Source of the DNA: Nocardioides sp. SLBN-35
Lineage (GTDB): Bacteria; Actinomycetota; Actinomycetes; Propionibacteriales; Nocardioidaceae
Length of the DNA stretch: 64,000 nt
Assembly: GCF_006715725.1 (NCBI RefSeq)
Contig: NZ_VFNU01000001.1
Span: forward strand, 1,302,001 to 1,366,000
Direction: 5' to 3'
The notes beneath the pieces are model-generated. The model made no database searches and was not told the origin of the DNA. It was given only the letters and a program-made list of their open reading frames with translations. This document shows, in pieces, positions 36,148 through 45,303 of this stretch. The first letter of the stretch is position 1; each line of letters begins with the position of its first letter. The position numbers were made by a program, and so were the translations under genes.

Positions 36148-38115
36148 TCACGTCGCGTCCGCGGCGTCGGCCAGGGGCGTCCCCAGTTGCAGGTCGAAGT
36201 CCCGGGCCTCCTCCCACACGCTCAGCGTGCGGGCGCCGAGCGCCTCGGTGGGCCCGGCGACGGTGAGCACGTAGCGCCCGTTGGCGGGACGCGGCACCTC
36301 GTAGCGACCCTCGTGGTCGGTGCGGACGGTCGCGACCAGCTCGCCACTCGTGCGGGTGAGGACGACCAGAGCATCGACCACCGGACGGTCCCCGGCGTCG
36401 CGGATGGTGCCGCGCAGGGTGAGCCGCTCGCGCAGCACGATCGGCGGGACCGGCGCCGCGCTGTCGAGCGTCATCATCCGCGAGCGTGGCCGCCAGCCGT
36501 CGGCGGAGGTGACGACGAGATAGTCCGCGGGCTCCGGTACGGCGGCCGTGAACCGCCCCTCCGCGTCGGCCTGCCCCCAGTCGACCGCGCGGCCGTCGGG
36601 GGTCAGCACGGTCACCACGGCGTGCCGGATCGGGTTGCCCTTGAGGCTGAGCACCCGGCCCTGGACGATCTGCGCGCGCGTGGTGTTCTCCGCGCCCGAG
36701 CGGTCCGCCTCCTCGGCGTACTCCCGCATCCGCAGCATGGGTACGCCGATCAGGGCCGTCGCGAGCGCGGCCCCGGCGGCGAGCCAGAAGATCAGCATCA
36801 GCGAGTGCAGGCTCGGCAGCTCGCGCCCGGCCAGCGACATCGTCGAGGCCGTGGTGATCGCCGCGGTGGCGGCGCTGGCGGTGGACGTGCCGAAGGAGCG
36901 CAGCAGCACGTTGAGGCCGTTGGCGGAGGCGGTCTCGGTGACGGGGACCGCGCGCATCACGAGCGTCGGCAGGGCGCCGTACACCATGGCAGTGCCGGTG
37001 CCGACGACCACCGAGCCGATGACGACCTGCGGGAGGTCGGCGCTGTAGAAGGTCCGCCACACGTAGGTGGCGCTCATCAGCAGCGCACCCGAGACGAGGG
37101 TGGCCTGCGGGCCGATCCGCCGGATCAGCCAGGCCGAGACCGGCGCCATCAGGCCGAACGCGGCGGCGTTCGGGACCATCCAGAGCCCGGTGTGGAGGAC
37201 GTCGAGGCCGCGGCCGTAGCCGGTGCCCGTCGGCATCTGGAGCAGCTGGGTGGTGACCAGCATGTTGGCGAACATGGAGAAGCCCGCGAACACCGAGGCG
37301 AGGTTGACCAGGACGACCGAGCGGCGGGCCGCCACGCGTACGTCGACCAGCGGGCGCGGGGTGCGCAGCTCGAGCGGGATCCAGAGCGCGAGCACCGCCG
37401 CGCCTCCGGCGAGACAGCCCACGGTCGACGCCGCGGTCCAGCCCCACTGGCCGCCCTTGGAGAGGGCGAGCAGGACGGCGGTCAGCGCCACCGACAGCAG
37501 GGCGGCGCCGCGCAGGTCGAAGGAGCCGCTGGTGCGCACCGGCGACTCGGGCAGCAGGCTCAGCGTCCCGGCGATGAGCACGATCCCGACGACGCCGGTG
37601 AGCCAGAAGGACGCGTGCCAGTCCATGTGCTGCACGATCAGCCCCGACAGCGGGAGCCCGACGCCCGCGCCGATGGCGAGGGTCGCGCTCATCAGGGCCA
37701 CGCCGAGCGGCACCCGGTCGCGGGGCAGCTCGTCGCGCATGATCGCGATGGCGACCGGGATGAGGGCGACGCCGACGCCCTGCAGTGCGCGGGCCCCGAT
37801 CAGGAGCGGCAGCTGCTGGCTGAGCGCGCCGAGCAACGAGCCGCCGACGGCGACCCCGAGCGAGACGACCATCATCCGGCGCTTGCCGTACATGTCGGCC
37901 AGCCGCGAGATCGTCGGCGTCGCGACCGCTCCGCTGAGCAGGGTCGCGGTCACCAGCCAGGAGGCGCTGTCGGCCGACGTACCGAGCAGGCGGGGGAGGT
38001 CCGGCAGGAGGGGCAGCAGCAGGGTCTGCTGGAGCGAGACCACGATGCCGCAGCACGACAGCATCGCCACGACGACCGCAGGGCTCGTGCGTGGTCGGAC
38101 CGGCTCGACGACCAC
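36148..38115 (-). CDS. DHA2-type MFS transporter with C-terminal carboxypeptidase-regulatory-like domains
   Basis: The first ~470 residues are a 14-helix drug:H+ antiporter-type MFS protein ([53 protein letters not shown]). The last ~170 residues are two beta-sandwich repeats of the carboxypeptidase-regulatory type ([17 protein letters not shown] with [31 protein letters not shown] with [18 protein letters not shown]). Such a tail would lie in the cytoplasm if the 14-helix topology holds. The GTG start is 36 bp from the divergent DUF2200 gene. It probably exports small molecules. Confidence 0.88.
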   Translation of the reverse strand: MVVEPVRPRTSPAVVVAMLSCCGIVVSLQQTLLLPLLPDLPRLLGTSADSASWLVTATLLSGAVATPTISRLADMYGKRRMMVVSLGVAVGGSLLGALSQQLPLLIGARALQGVGVALIPVAIAIMRDELPRDRVPLGVALMSATLAIGAGVGLPLSGLIVQHMDWHASFWLTGVVGIVLIAGTLSLLPESPVRTSGSFDLRGAALLSVALTAVLLALSKGGQWGWTAASTVGCLAGGAAVLALWIPLELRTPRPLVDVRVAARRSVVLVNLASVFAGFSMFANMLVTTQLLQMPTGTGYGRGLDVLHTGLWMVPNAAAFGLMAPVSAWLIRRIGPQATLVSGALLMSATYVWRTFYSADLPQVVIGSVVVGTGTAMVYGALPTLVMRAVPVTETASANGLNVLLRSFGTSTASAATAAITTASTMSLAGRELPSLHSLMLIFWLAAGAALATALIGVPMLRMREYAEEADRSGAENTTRAQIVQGRVLSLKGNPIRHAVVTVLTPDGRAVDWGQADAEGRFTAAVPEPADYLVVTSADGWRPRSRMMTLDSAAPVPPIVLRERLTLRGTIRDAGDRPVVDALVVLTRTSGELVATVRTDHEGRYEVPRPANGRYVLTVAGPTEALGARTLSVWEEARDFDLQLGTPLADAADAT

Positions 38116-38151
38116 GCTGGAGGCACCTCTTCCTCAACTACGCTGCACTGC

Positions 38152-38493
38152 GTGCACCGTATCTTCTCGACGACCGTCGCGTCGGTCCACTCCCACTACG
38201 TGACCAAGGTGGAGCGCAAGGGGCGCACCCGGGCCGAGGTCGACGAGGCCATCTGCTGGCTGACCGGGTTCTCGCCGGCCGAGCTGCAGGCCCACCTCGA
38301 CGCCGGTACGACGTTCGAGGACTTCTTCGCCGCAGCCGAGCTCAACCCCGCCGCCGCCCTCATCACCGGCGTCGTCTGCGGGATCCGGGTCGAGGACGTC
38401 GAGGACCCGTTGATGCAGAAGATCCGCTACCTCGACAAGCTCGTCGACGAGATCGCCCGCGGCAAGGCGATGGACAAGGTGCTCCGGAGCTGA
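38152..38493 (+). CDS. DUF2200 family protein
   Basis: The 113-residue protein matches DUF2200 in full: [57 protein letters not shown] and [20 protein letters not shown]. No function is established for this family. It is soluble with no signal peptide. The GTG start leaves only 36 bp to the divergent MFS gene and no clear ribosome site, so the message may be leaderless or nearly so. Confidence 0.88.
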   Translation: MHRIFSTTVASVHSHYVTKVERKGRTRAEVDEAICWLTGFSPAELQAHLDAGTTFEDFFAAAELNPAAALITGVVCGIRVEDVEDPLMQKIRYLDKLVDEIARGKAMDKVLRS

Positions 38494-38563
38494 CCCTGCC
38501 GCCTCGCCGTCGCCGAGGCGGAACCCGATGCGAACAGGTGCTTGCGCCCAGCTAGCACGTCCC

Positions 38564-38593
38564 ATACCCTCGGTATCCGCAACTCTCAGTTGC
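38564..38593. promoter_or_regulatory. Two adjacent inverted repeats with identical CTC spacers
   Basis: ATACC-CTC-GGTAT (38564-38576) and GCAACT-CTC-AGTTGC (38579-38593) are perfect inverted repeats with centres 16 bp apart, upstream of the hydrolase gene at 38640. They look like a paired repressor site in the promoter. Confidence 0.5.
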
Positions 38594-38639
38594 ACCTATC
38601 TGCCGCACCAGCGCCGGTGCGGGGAAGAGCGAGGTCGCC

Positions 38640-39452
38640 ATGCTTGCCCATGAACGGATCGGCTCCGGAGAGCCCCTCGTGCTCGTGCACGGGATCGGCC
38701 ACCGCCGGCAGGCGTGGTACCCGCTGGTCGACCGGCTCGCCGAAGAGCGCGAGCTCGTGCTGATCGACCTGCCGGGACACGGGGAGTCCCCGGCGCTGGT
38801 GCCCGACGGACGACCGGTGCGCGACATCCTGCGCGACATCCTCGAGGACTTCTTCGTCGAGCAGGGGCTCGACCGCCCGCACATCGCGGGCAACTCGCTC
38901 GGCGGCCGGATCGCGCTCGAGGCCGCGGCCGACGACCTGGTGAGCAGCGCGACCACGCTCGCGCCCGCCGGGTTCTGGCGCAACCAGCTCGACTTCGCCT
39001 ACATCCGCGCCGTGTTCACGCTGCTCACCGGCGCCGCCACCCTGGCGCAGCCGGTCGCGCCCGCCATCCTGGCGACCGCGCCCGGGCGAGCCGCCGCCTT
39101 CGGCCTCTTGATGACCAAGGGCCACAAGCTCGGCCCGGACGCCGCGCTGGGCGATCTGCGCGGCCTGGTGCACGCCCGCCCGGCGCTGGAGACCATCATC
39201 GACGGCGGCTTCCCCTTCGACCGCCCGATCGACCCGGCCATCCCGGTCACGGTCGCATGGGGCACTCGCGACCTGGTGCTGCTGCCCTACCAGGCCGGCC
39301 GCGCGCGGCGGGCCCTCCCGGACGCGGAGCACGTGACGCTGCCGAAGTGCGGCCACGTGCCGATGATCGACGACGTCGACCTGGTGGCCGACGTGCTGCT
39401 CAAGGGGTCGGCGCACCCGCGACTCGGCCGGGCGACGTACGACGTCGCCTGA
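38640..39452 (+). CDS. Alpha/beta hydrolase
   Basis: The 270-residue hydrolase has LVHGIGHRRQAW at the oxyanion hole, nucleophile Ser86 in GNSLGG, the Asp in WGTRDLVLLP and the His in GHVPMID. It is a cytoplasmic esterase/lipase-like enzyme of unknown substrate. It is preceded by a 146-bp gap with two inverted repeats, and it converges on the DUF1254 gene with 15 bp between stops. Nothing nearby points to a specific pathway. Confidence 0.9.
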   Translation: MLAHERIGSGEPLVLVHGIGHRRQAWYPLVDRLAEERELVLIDLPGHGESPALVPDGRPVRDILRDILEDFFVEQGLDRPHIAGNSLGGRIALEAAADDLVSSATTLAPAGFWRNQLDFAYIRAVFTLLTGAATLAQPVAPAILATAPGRAAAFGLLMTKGHKLGPDAALGDLRGLVHARPALETIIDGGFPFDRPIDPAIPVTVAWGTRDLVLLPYQAGRARRALPDAEHVTLPKCGHVPMIDDVDLVADVLLKGSAHPRLGRATYDVA

Positions 39453-39467
39453 CCGAGCGCGCGTCCC

Positions 39468-40928
39468 TCAGCCCGCGGGCAGCACCGCCGGGACCCGCCA
39501 GCCGGTCCCGTCGAGGATCCCGGGGATCGCGGTGGTCTGGGTTCCGTACATCCGCCACAGCAGCCGGAAGCCGCCGGCCGGTGTGGGCAGCCAGTTCTGC
39601 GCCTGCTCCGGGTCGCTGGGCCGGGTGGCCTGGACGTAGAGGTCGAACGAGCCGTCGGCGTTGCGGTGCAGGTCGGTGCGGTCGTTGATCGCATAGCGGT
39701 CGATCTCGTTGGCCACCACGAAGCCGTCGTTGTCGTACAGCGTCAGCGACCAGAATCCGGTGTCGGTGAGCGGGGGCAGCTGGTCGGCCGGGAGGTGCAC
39801 GACGTAGCGCTTCGCGCCGGTGAGCGGCTGGCCGGTGCGGTCGAGCAGGGCGAGCGGGTACATCGCCTGCTCGGGACGAAGCGCGCCGAGGCCGACCTGG
39901 GTGACGACGGAGCGCAGCCGGTAGTCGGTTCCGTAGCTGCCGGTCGGAGTGACCAGGTAGCCGTTGTGCTGGGCGAAGCCCTGTCCGTACAGGCCCATCG
40001 CGTCCTGCAGGACCGTCGCCTGCCCGGCCGCGATCGCCGACTCCATGCCCGCGCGGGTGTCGGCGTCGAGCGTCGCGTCGGTGGACGGGTGCCGTCCCGC
40101 GCCGATGCCGATCCGGGCGAGCTCGGCCAGCTCCGGTGCGTCGGCGGCCGGCGGCGGGAAGGCCGCGAGCAGGTCGCCGAGGCGGTCGTAGAAGTCCATC
40201 CCGGTGGGGAGCCGGACGGGCGCGGCGGTGGTGTCGGGGTCGCTCGGCGTGGCGGCCTTCGCAGGGCGCGGGTACCGGCTCAGCGGCGTCACCGTCGTGG
40301 CGTCCTGGATCCGGTGCACCTTCGCCTGGTCCTTGAGGTCGTCGTTGTCGGCGTAGATCCGCTCGATGATCCAGACCCGGTCGTACGGCGACTCGACCCG
40401 CGTCACGTGCTTCGGCAGGCGGGCGTCGGCGTGCGACGGGCCGACGATCGCGTAGTCGCCCGGCGGTGTCTGCTCGACCGAGCCGAGGTTGGCGAAGTTC
40501 TCCGTGTACGGGCTCATCAGCGGGATCACGAAGTAGCGGTCCCTCACCTTCGGCACGTGGACCACCTGCGGCTCCTCGCGGAGGTCGAGCCACGCGATCG
40601 AGTAGAGGGTGTCGAGGTTCGGCGCGACCACCGAGCGGTCCTCGGGGGTGATGAACGACCGGACCGGGTTGAGCCGGTTGACCGGCCCGAACCCGCGGTC
40701 GTCCGGCACGTCCACGCTCGTCTGGGCCTGGAAGGTGGCGTCGGTCGTGACCAGGGGCAGGCCGTAGCGGTAGGCCTCGAGGCCGAGCCGGTAGCCGGCG
40801 TCGTACGCCGCGCGGTCGGTCGTCCCGTCGGCGGACGCCGGTGCGGCAGTGGTGGCCAGTGCCGACGTCACGACGCCGGCGAGCAGCCCGGCGAGCGCGA
40901 GGGCGTGAGAGGTCTTTCTGTGACCCAT
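39468..40928 (-). CDS. Secreted DUF1254/DUF1214 domain protein
   Basis: The 486-residue protein begins with a signal peptide (residues 1 to about 34, ending APASADG). It has the DUF1254 segment (YRYGLPLVTTDATFQ, SVVAPNLDTLYSIAWLDL, RYFVIPLMSPYTENFANLG) and the DUF1214 C-terminus (FWSLTLYDNDGFVVANEIDR, NWLPTPAGGFRLLWRMYG). The role of these domains is not established. ATG 40928 follows AGAGGAA. An element shared with the AraC gene's promoter lies 57 bp upstream, so AraC control is likely. Confidence 0.88.
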   Translation of the reverse strand: MGHRKTSHALALAGLLAGVVTSALATTAAPASADGTTDRAAYDAGYRLGLEAYRYGLPLVTTDATFQAQTSVDVPDDRGFGPVNRLNPVRSFITPEDRSVVAPNLDTLYSIAWLDLREEPQVVHVPKVRDRYFVIPLMSPYTENFANLGSVEQTPPGDYAIVGPSHADARLPKHVTRVESPYDRVWIIERIYADNDDLKDQAKVHRIQDATTVTPLSRYPRPAKAATPSDPDTTAAPVRLPTGMDFYDRLGDLLAAFPPPAADAPELAELARIGIGAGRHPSTDATLDADTRAGMESAIAAGQATVLQDAMGLYGQGFAQHNGYLVTPTGSYGTDYRLRSVVTQVGLGALRPEQAMYPLALLDRTGQPLTGAKRYVVHLPADQLPPLTDTGFWSLTLYDNDGFVVANEIDRYAINDRTDLHRNADGSFDLYVQATRPSDPEQAQNWLPTPAGGFRLLWRMYGTQTTAIPGILDGTGWRVPAVLPAG

Positions 40929-40984
40929 GGGGATTCCTCTCGGAGAGGTTGGCGGACCCCCTGAATGTCGCAACCGGGCCCCGA

Positions 40985-42028
40985 TCAGGTCTTGACCTCG
41001 TGCGCCTCGTTCTTGACCTGCTGCGACAGCCTCCGTGCCTCCTGCCGGACCTGCCTCGGCGGCATGCCGAACCACCGCCGGCTGGCGCGGGAGAGCGCGC
41101 TCTGCTCGCTCAACCCGAGTACGCCGGCCAGCTGGCCCAGTGGCATGTCGGTCTCGCGCAGGTAGCGCTCGGCCTCGTCGCGGCGCACCTGGTCGACGAG
41201 GGCGGCGAACGAGGTGCCGTGCTCGGAGAGCTGGCGCTGCAGGGTGCGCCGGTGCAGGGCCAGCTGGCCGGCCACCAGGTCCAGGTCGAGGGTGCCGGTC
41301 GGAAGCATGTGCCGGACCAGCTCGGCGACCGTGTCGGCCGTCGCCGACGCGGTGGGGACCGCGATCGTGCTGAGGTACTGCTGCGCGAGGGCGTGCACGT
41401 CGCCGTCGTCGGCGAGCGGCCGGTTCAGCATCGCGGCCGGGAACCGGAAGCCGTACCGGTCGGCGGCGAACTCGACCCGACAGCCGAAGTAGCCGCGGTA
41501 CGCCGCCGGATCGCCCATCGGCTGGTGCCGCAGCTGGACCGAGTGCGGCGTGAAGTCCGGTCCGGCGAGCAGGCGGAAGACGCGCAGGGCCACGCCGAGC
41601 GCGAGCTCGGCCGCTTGGCGATGCGGTGGCGCGCGACGTACGACGATCCGCCACTCCAGCTGCGCGATCCGCGAGCCCGCCGGCGCGGTCACGGTGATCG
41701 CGATCGCGGGGGAGTAGACGGTCATGTACTGCTCGATGGCCTGCAGGGCCGCCCCGGCGGTGCCGGCCGTGCGGGCGGCGACGCCCAGGGGACCGAGGAT
41801 CTCGATGCCCTGGCGGGTGGCGAGGCGACGGCCGAAGTCGTCGACACCGGTCGCGGCGGCGGCCGCCTCGAGCGCGGTCACGACGCTGCGGTAGCTGATG
41901 AAGCTGTCGTGGTCGCCGACCGCGGCGGCCGGCAGGTGGGCCAGGTCGAGCAGCGGTTGCAGCTCGCCGCCCAGCTCCCCGACCAGCTCCGGGTAGCCCT
42001 GGAGGGCGGTGCCGCGGATCAGGGACAT
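40985..42028 (-). CDS. AraC-family transcriptional regulator
   Basis: The 347-residue regulator has an N-terminal ligand-binding domain of the AraC 'arabinose-binding' type and a C-terminal double helix-turn-helix (LDLVAGQLALHRRTLQRQLS, MPLGQLAGVLGLSEQSALSR, RRWFGMPPRQVRQEAR). The ATG at 42028 lies at the edge of a 43-bp element, and its last codons overlap a second copy. This places operator copies at the promoters of its own gene, the divergent NTF2-like gene and the downstream DUF1254 gene. Confidence 0.92.
   Translation of the reverse strand: MSLIRGTALQGYPELVGELGGELQPLLDLAHLPAAAVGDHDSFISYRSVVTALEAAAAATGVDDFGRRLATRQGIEILGPLGVAARTAGTAGAALQAIEQYMTVYSPAIAITVTAPAGSRIAQLEWRIVVRRAPPHRQAAELALGVALRVFRLLAGPDFTPHSVQLRHQPMGDPAAYRGYFGCRVEFAADRYGFRFPAAMLNRPLADDGDVHALAQQYLSTIAVPTASATADTVAELVRHMLPTGTLDLDLVAGQLALHRRTLQRQLSEHGTSFAALVDQVRRDEAERYLRETDMPLGQLAGVLGLSEQSALSRASRRWFGMPPRQVRQEARRLSQQVKNEAHEVKT
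40986..41028 (+). promoter_or_regulatory. AraC operator candidate, copy 1
   Basis: It contains two TCTTGAC half-sites 21 bp apart, the two-turn spacing of AraC/XylS sites. It is identical to copy 2 at 35 of 43 positions. It lies inside the end of the AraC gene and 57 bp upstream of the DUF1254 start. Confidence 0.65.
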
Positions 42029-42070
42029 GTCGCACAGGGTCAAGAACAGGTCGCAGGATGTCAAGACCTG
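42028..42070 (-). promoter_or_regulatory. AraC operator candidate, copy 2
   Basis: This is the inverted second copy, again with TCTTGAC half-sites 21 bp apart. It fills most of the 70-bp gap between the AraC start and the divergent NTF2-like gene (42099) and abuts the AraC ATG. Confidence 0.65.
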
Positions 42071-42098
42071 TGGGACGGTCGGCCGCGATCGTGGATCC

Positions 42099-42689
42099 AT
42101 GAGCCGCTTCGACATCACCCAGACCAATGCCGCCGTCCATCGCCTGATGGAGACGACCACCAACCCGCGCCACCGCTGGCTGCTGGAGGCCTACGACCGC
42201 CACCGCAACCTGGAGATGGCCGGGCGCTGGAAGGAGATCTTCGCCCCGGACATGACCGTCGAGCACCCCGTCTACCACTTCAACGTCTTCGGCATCCAGA
42301 CCGTGCTCGACGGCGCCGAGGCCGTCCAGGCGGTCTACGAGGACTGGTCGAGCACGGCCCAGTGCGTCTTCTACACCGACGACGAGCAGATCGCCGTCGG
42401 CGACAACATGATCGTGTCCACCGCGACCATCTACCAGCAGACTCCGGGCGCCCTGCTCGTGGCCGCGGGTGCGCCCGTCGACCCCGACGCGCACTACCTG
42501 GTCGCCAACGTCGAGCACATGATCTGGCCCTACGACGACGAGGGCCGCCTGGTCGGCGAGGACGTGTGGGAGATCGACGAGTCGAAGCGCCAGGTCATCG
42601 CGCTCGACCCGTCCGAGGTGCTCACGGTGGAGCAGTCCGCTGCGCTGCTGGCGCCGTACATCCGGGACCTGCCGCCGCGCCCCTGGTGA
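42099..42689 (+). CDS. NTF2-like (SnoaL-type) protein
   Basis: The 196-residue protein has the layout of the SnoaL/NTF2-like alpha+beta cone fold: helical start (HRWLLEAYDRHRNLEMAGRW), KEIFAPDMTVEHPVYHFNVFG and later strands around VANVEHMIWPYDDEGRLVGE. Family members include small isomerases, hydratases and ligand-binding proteins; no catalytic role can be assigned. It is divergent from the AraC gene across a probable operator and is followed 17 bp on by a thioesterase gene. Confidence 0.8.
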   Translation: MSRFDITQTNAAVHRLMETTTNPRHRWLLEAYDRHRNLEMAGRWKEIFAPDMTVEHPVYHFNVFGIQTVLDGAEAVQAVYEDWSSTAQCVFYTDDEQIAVGDNMIVSTATIYQQTPGALLVAAGAPVDPDAHYLVANVEHMIWPYDDEGRLVGEDVWEIDESKRQVIALDPSEVLTVEQSAALLAPYIRDLPPRPW

Positions 42690-42706
42690 GCCAGTAGCGT
42701 GGCGCC

Positions 42707-43147
42707 GTGACCACGCCTGCCGACCTCACGACCTACGTCCGCTCGATGATCCCGATCATTGACGCCATGGGCGTCGAGGTGGTCGAGGCCGGAGCCAACG
42801 CGGTGGCCGCGCGGCTGCCTGCCGGGCCCAACGTCAACCACTTCGGCACGGCGTACGCCGGCTCCCTGTTCACCGTCGCCGAGGTCCTCGGTGGTCTCTA
42901 CGCGAGCACCTCGCTGAGTGCCGAGGGCGGCGTACCGCTGCTCAAGTCGATGACCATCGACTTCCTGCGCCCGGCCGCCACCGACGTCGTCTCGCGTGCC
43001 CGGCTCGAGGACGACGAGATCCAGCGGATCCTGGCGGAGTACGCCGAGCGCGGGAAGTCCGACTTCGAGCTGGTCGCCGAGGTCACCGACGAGGAGGGCA
43101 CGGTCGTGGCTCGCACGCGCGGGCTGTACCAGCTGCGCCGGTTCTGA
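42707..43147 (+). CDS. Hot-dog thioesterase (DUF4442/PaaI-like)
   Basis: The 146-residue hot-dog protein has NVNHFGTAYAGSLFTVAEVLGG and LLKSMTIDFLRPAATDVVSR, as in DUF4442 and PaaI-type thioesterases. It would hydrolyse an acyl-CoA thioester. The GTG start lies 17 bp after the NTF2-like gene, so both belong to the AraC-controlled unit. Its stop faces the Ig-domain gene, with a strong hairpin between. Confidence 0.82.
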   Translation: MTTPADLTTYVRSMIPIIDAMGVEVVEAGANAVAARLPAGPNVNHFGTAYAGSLFTVAEVLGGLYASTSLSAEGGVPLLKSMTIDFLRPAATDVVSRARLEDDEIQRILAEYAERGKSDFELVAEVTDEEGTVVARTRGLYQLRRF

Positions 43148-43154
43148 GCGGGGT

Positions 43155-43186
43155 CCCGTGACGGTCAGTGGCTGACCGTCACCGGG
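43155..43186. terminator. Hairpin between convergent genes, probable bidirectional terminator
   Basis: An 11-bp perfect stem (GTGACGGTCAG / CTGACCGTCAC) around a TGG loop is extended by three further pairs past one bulge. It follows the thioesterase stop by 7 bp and overlaps the last codons of the opposing Ig-domain gene. There is no T-run. Confidence 0.55.
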
Positions 43187-45189
43187 ATCGGCGCGCTCCA
43201 GACGTAGCCGTACGGCTCAGCGGCGCCGGGGGTGTCCCGGACGACCAGGCTGGTGAGGTAGTAGGTGCCGGTCGGGCGCCCGTCGAGGTCGACGGTGGCC
43301 CGGAAGCGGCCGGTGGCCGGGTCGAGCTCCAGGGCCTTGTTGCAGCAGCTGCTCCCGATGACGGCGACGCCGGCGGCGTGCACCTTCACCCCCGGCGTGG
43401 GCGTGACCTCGACCGTGAGCAGGTTGCCCGTCCGTCCGACGACCGCGAGCGTCGCCGGCACGGTGTCGTCGAGGTGCACCGGCGCGGAGGCAGGGGCCTC
43501 GTTGCCGTGCTCGTCGGTGAAGGTGGTGCTGACGACGTAGTCGCCGCCAGGCAGCGGCTCGCCGTCGGGGCCGGTGCCGTCCCAGGTGAAGGAGGTGCGG
43601 CCCTCGCCGCCCTCGGCGACGACGTGGTCGACCACGTTCCCCGCGGTGTCGTTGACGACGAAGTCGGAGGACCGGACTCCGGACTGGTCGCTCACGGAGA
43701 AGGTGAACGTGCCCGCGGTGTACTGGCCGGGCAGGCCGAGGTAGAGCCGGCTGTTGGTCGGCAGGGTGACCGCGGGAGCCGTCTCGTCGGGGAGCACGAC
43801 GAGCTCCTGGTCGGCGGTGGTGAAGGTCGTGGCCGCGGCACCGGTGCCCCGGGTGATCAGCGCGCGGAGCGGGTAGCTGCCGTCCGGTCGGCCGGCCAGG
43901 CTGAGCACCGTGCGGTACGTGCCGGTGCCGGCGTCGTACGTCAGGGGCAGCAGGTTCCCGGTGGCCGGGTCGGCGTCAGCGGGGGAGGTCGACACGGTGA
44001 CGCCGGTGACCCCGGCGCCGGTCTTCGGGGTGACCACGACCTGCCACTGGTAGCCGTCGATCCGGGTCGTCGCCAGGGTGCCGGGGATGGTCGGGTCGAG
44101 GACCAGCGTCACGGCGGGGCCGGCGGCGGACAGCCCGGCCGCGTCGGTGAACTTGGTGGCGACCCGGTAGCGGCCGGCGGGCAGGCGGGTGCCGTCGTTG
44201 CGGGTGCCCGCCCAACGCAGCGCGTACTGCCAGGTGTGGCTGTCGTCGGTCGGCGCGGCGCCCTCCGCGACCAGGGTGCCGGTCGCGACCCGCGCGCCGA
44301 TGGCGTTGAGGACCTCGTAGGTGGCCGTGGCGATGCTGCCCGCCTCGCGCACGTAGTAGGTCGTCCCGCTGGTCTCGTACCGGTCGGGGTCGCGCAGGGA
44401 CAGGGTGTCCGACGACGTCGACGACGGCGCGAGCGCCGGTGCCGGAGCGACCCGGTCGGCGACCCGGATCGGGATCGGGGCGGTGTAGCCCGTCTGCTGG
44501 GCGCCGATCCGGTCGGTGAACTCGAACACCGCCCCGGCGTCACGGGAGGAGGCCCCGCAGTCGGACACCTTGAAGGTCGCCTGGATGCGCCCGCCGAAGC
44601 CGGGGGTCCGCGAGCCGCTCGTGGCGCACGGGTCGGTGCCGTAGCCGTCGCCCACCACGAACTCCGCGCTGCGCAGCGTGACCCCGGGCTTCGGCCCGAC
44701 GGACATGGTGATGTTGGTGGCGTAGGTCGTGCCGCTGAAGACCCCTTGGGCCGGTACGACGGTGTGCCGGTCGAGCGGCAGCGGGTAGCTCTCGACGTCC
44801 TGGCCGCCGTCGCTGTCGGTGGCCTCGACGCGAAGCGTGTAGTCGCCCTCGGGAAGGGCGGCGTCGTCCGCGTCGGTGAACTGCCAGTCGACCTCGTGGT
44901 CGAGTCCGGCCGCCTCGTCGGTCGCGAACGTGTGGACCACCGCGCCGCTGGCGTCCAGGGCGCGGGCGGTGACCGTCGCGGGACGGCTCACCCGGAACGC
45001 GACGGAGACCGCCGCGCCCTTCGTGCCGTCGTCCCGGGTCAGTCCCGTCGCGAAGGTGACCTTCGGCTGGGTGGTGAAGGTGATCTGCACGGCGGGGTCG
45101 GCGGCCTGGGCCGCGGGCAGGGTGCCCGCCGCGGTCGCCGCGGTCGTCACCGCCAGAGCCGTCGTCGCGATCCTCAGCCAGCGCCCCAT
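43165..45189 (-). CDS. Secreted multi-domain protein with FlgD-type Ig repeats (paralogue 1)
   Basis: The 674-residue protein has a signal peptide (MGRWLRIATTALAV, ending AAQAADP). Several beta-sandwich units carry the FlgD-Ig-like signature in which W is followed by DG..LP.G.Y, for example WAGTRNDGTRLPAGRYRV and WDGTGPDGEPLPGGDYVV. There is no anchor motif, so it is probably released or loosely attached. ATG 45189 follows AAGGAGT. The paralogue at 45304 is alike over its entire length, so this is a tandem duplication. Its function is unknown. Confidence 0.85.
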   Translation of the reverse strand: MGRWLRIATTALAVTTAATAAGTLPAAQAADPAVQITFTTQPKVTFATGLTRDDGTKGAAVSVAFRVSRPATVTARALDASGAVVHTFATDEAAGLDHEVDWQFTDADDAALPEGDYTLRVEATDSDGGQDVESYPLPLDRHTVVPAQGVFSGTTYATNITMSVGPKPGVTLRSAEFVVGDGYGTDPCATSGSRTPGFGGRIQATFKVSDCGASSRDAGAVFEFTDRIGAQQTGYTAPIPIRVADRVAPAPALAPSSTSSDTLSLRDPDRYETSGTTYYVREAGSIATATYEVLNAIGARVATGTLVAEGAAPTDDSHTWQYALRWAGTRNDGTRLPAGRYRVATKFTDAAGLSAAGPAVTLVLDPTIPGTLATTRIDGYQWQVVVTPKTGAGVTGVTVSTSPADADPATGNLLPLTYDAGTGTYRTVLSLAGRPDGSYPLRALITRGTGAAATTFTTADQELVVLPDETAPAVTLPTNSRLYLGLPGQYTAGTFTFSVSDQSGVRSSDFVVNDTAGNVVDHVVAEGGEGRTSFTWDGTGPDGEPLPGGDYVVSTTFTDEHGNEAPASAPVHLDDTVPATLAVVGRTGNLLTVEVTPTPGVKVHAAGVAVIGSSCCNKALELDPATGRFRATVDLDGRPTGTYYLTSLVVRDTPGAAEPYGYVWSAPIPVTVSH

Positions 45190-45222
45190 GTCCCCACTCC
45201 TTGGTCGGCCGTCCCCATCGGC

Positions 45223-45269
45223 GGCGTCGCCCTCCCAACGCGCGAGGACCCGGATTGGTGACGGTTCCC
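45223..45269 (-). promoter_or_regulatory. Conserved 47-bp leader block, copy 1
   Basis: This block, 34-80 bp upstream of the 45189 start codon, matches the block upstream of the paralogue (47317-47363) at 44 of 47 positions. It is a promoter or 5'-UTR element; the core on the minus strand reads CTCGCGCGTTGGGAGGGCGA. Confidence 0.5.
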
Positions 45270-45303
45270 GGTGGACTTGGGCCCTGCCGTGCTGCGCCAC
45301 CCG

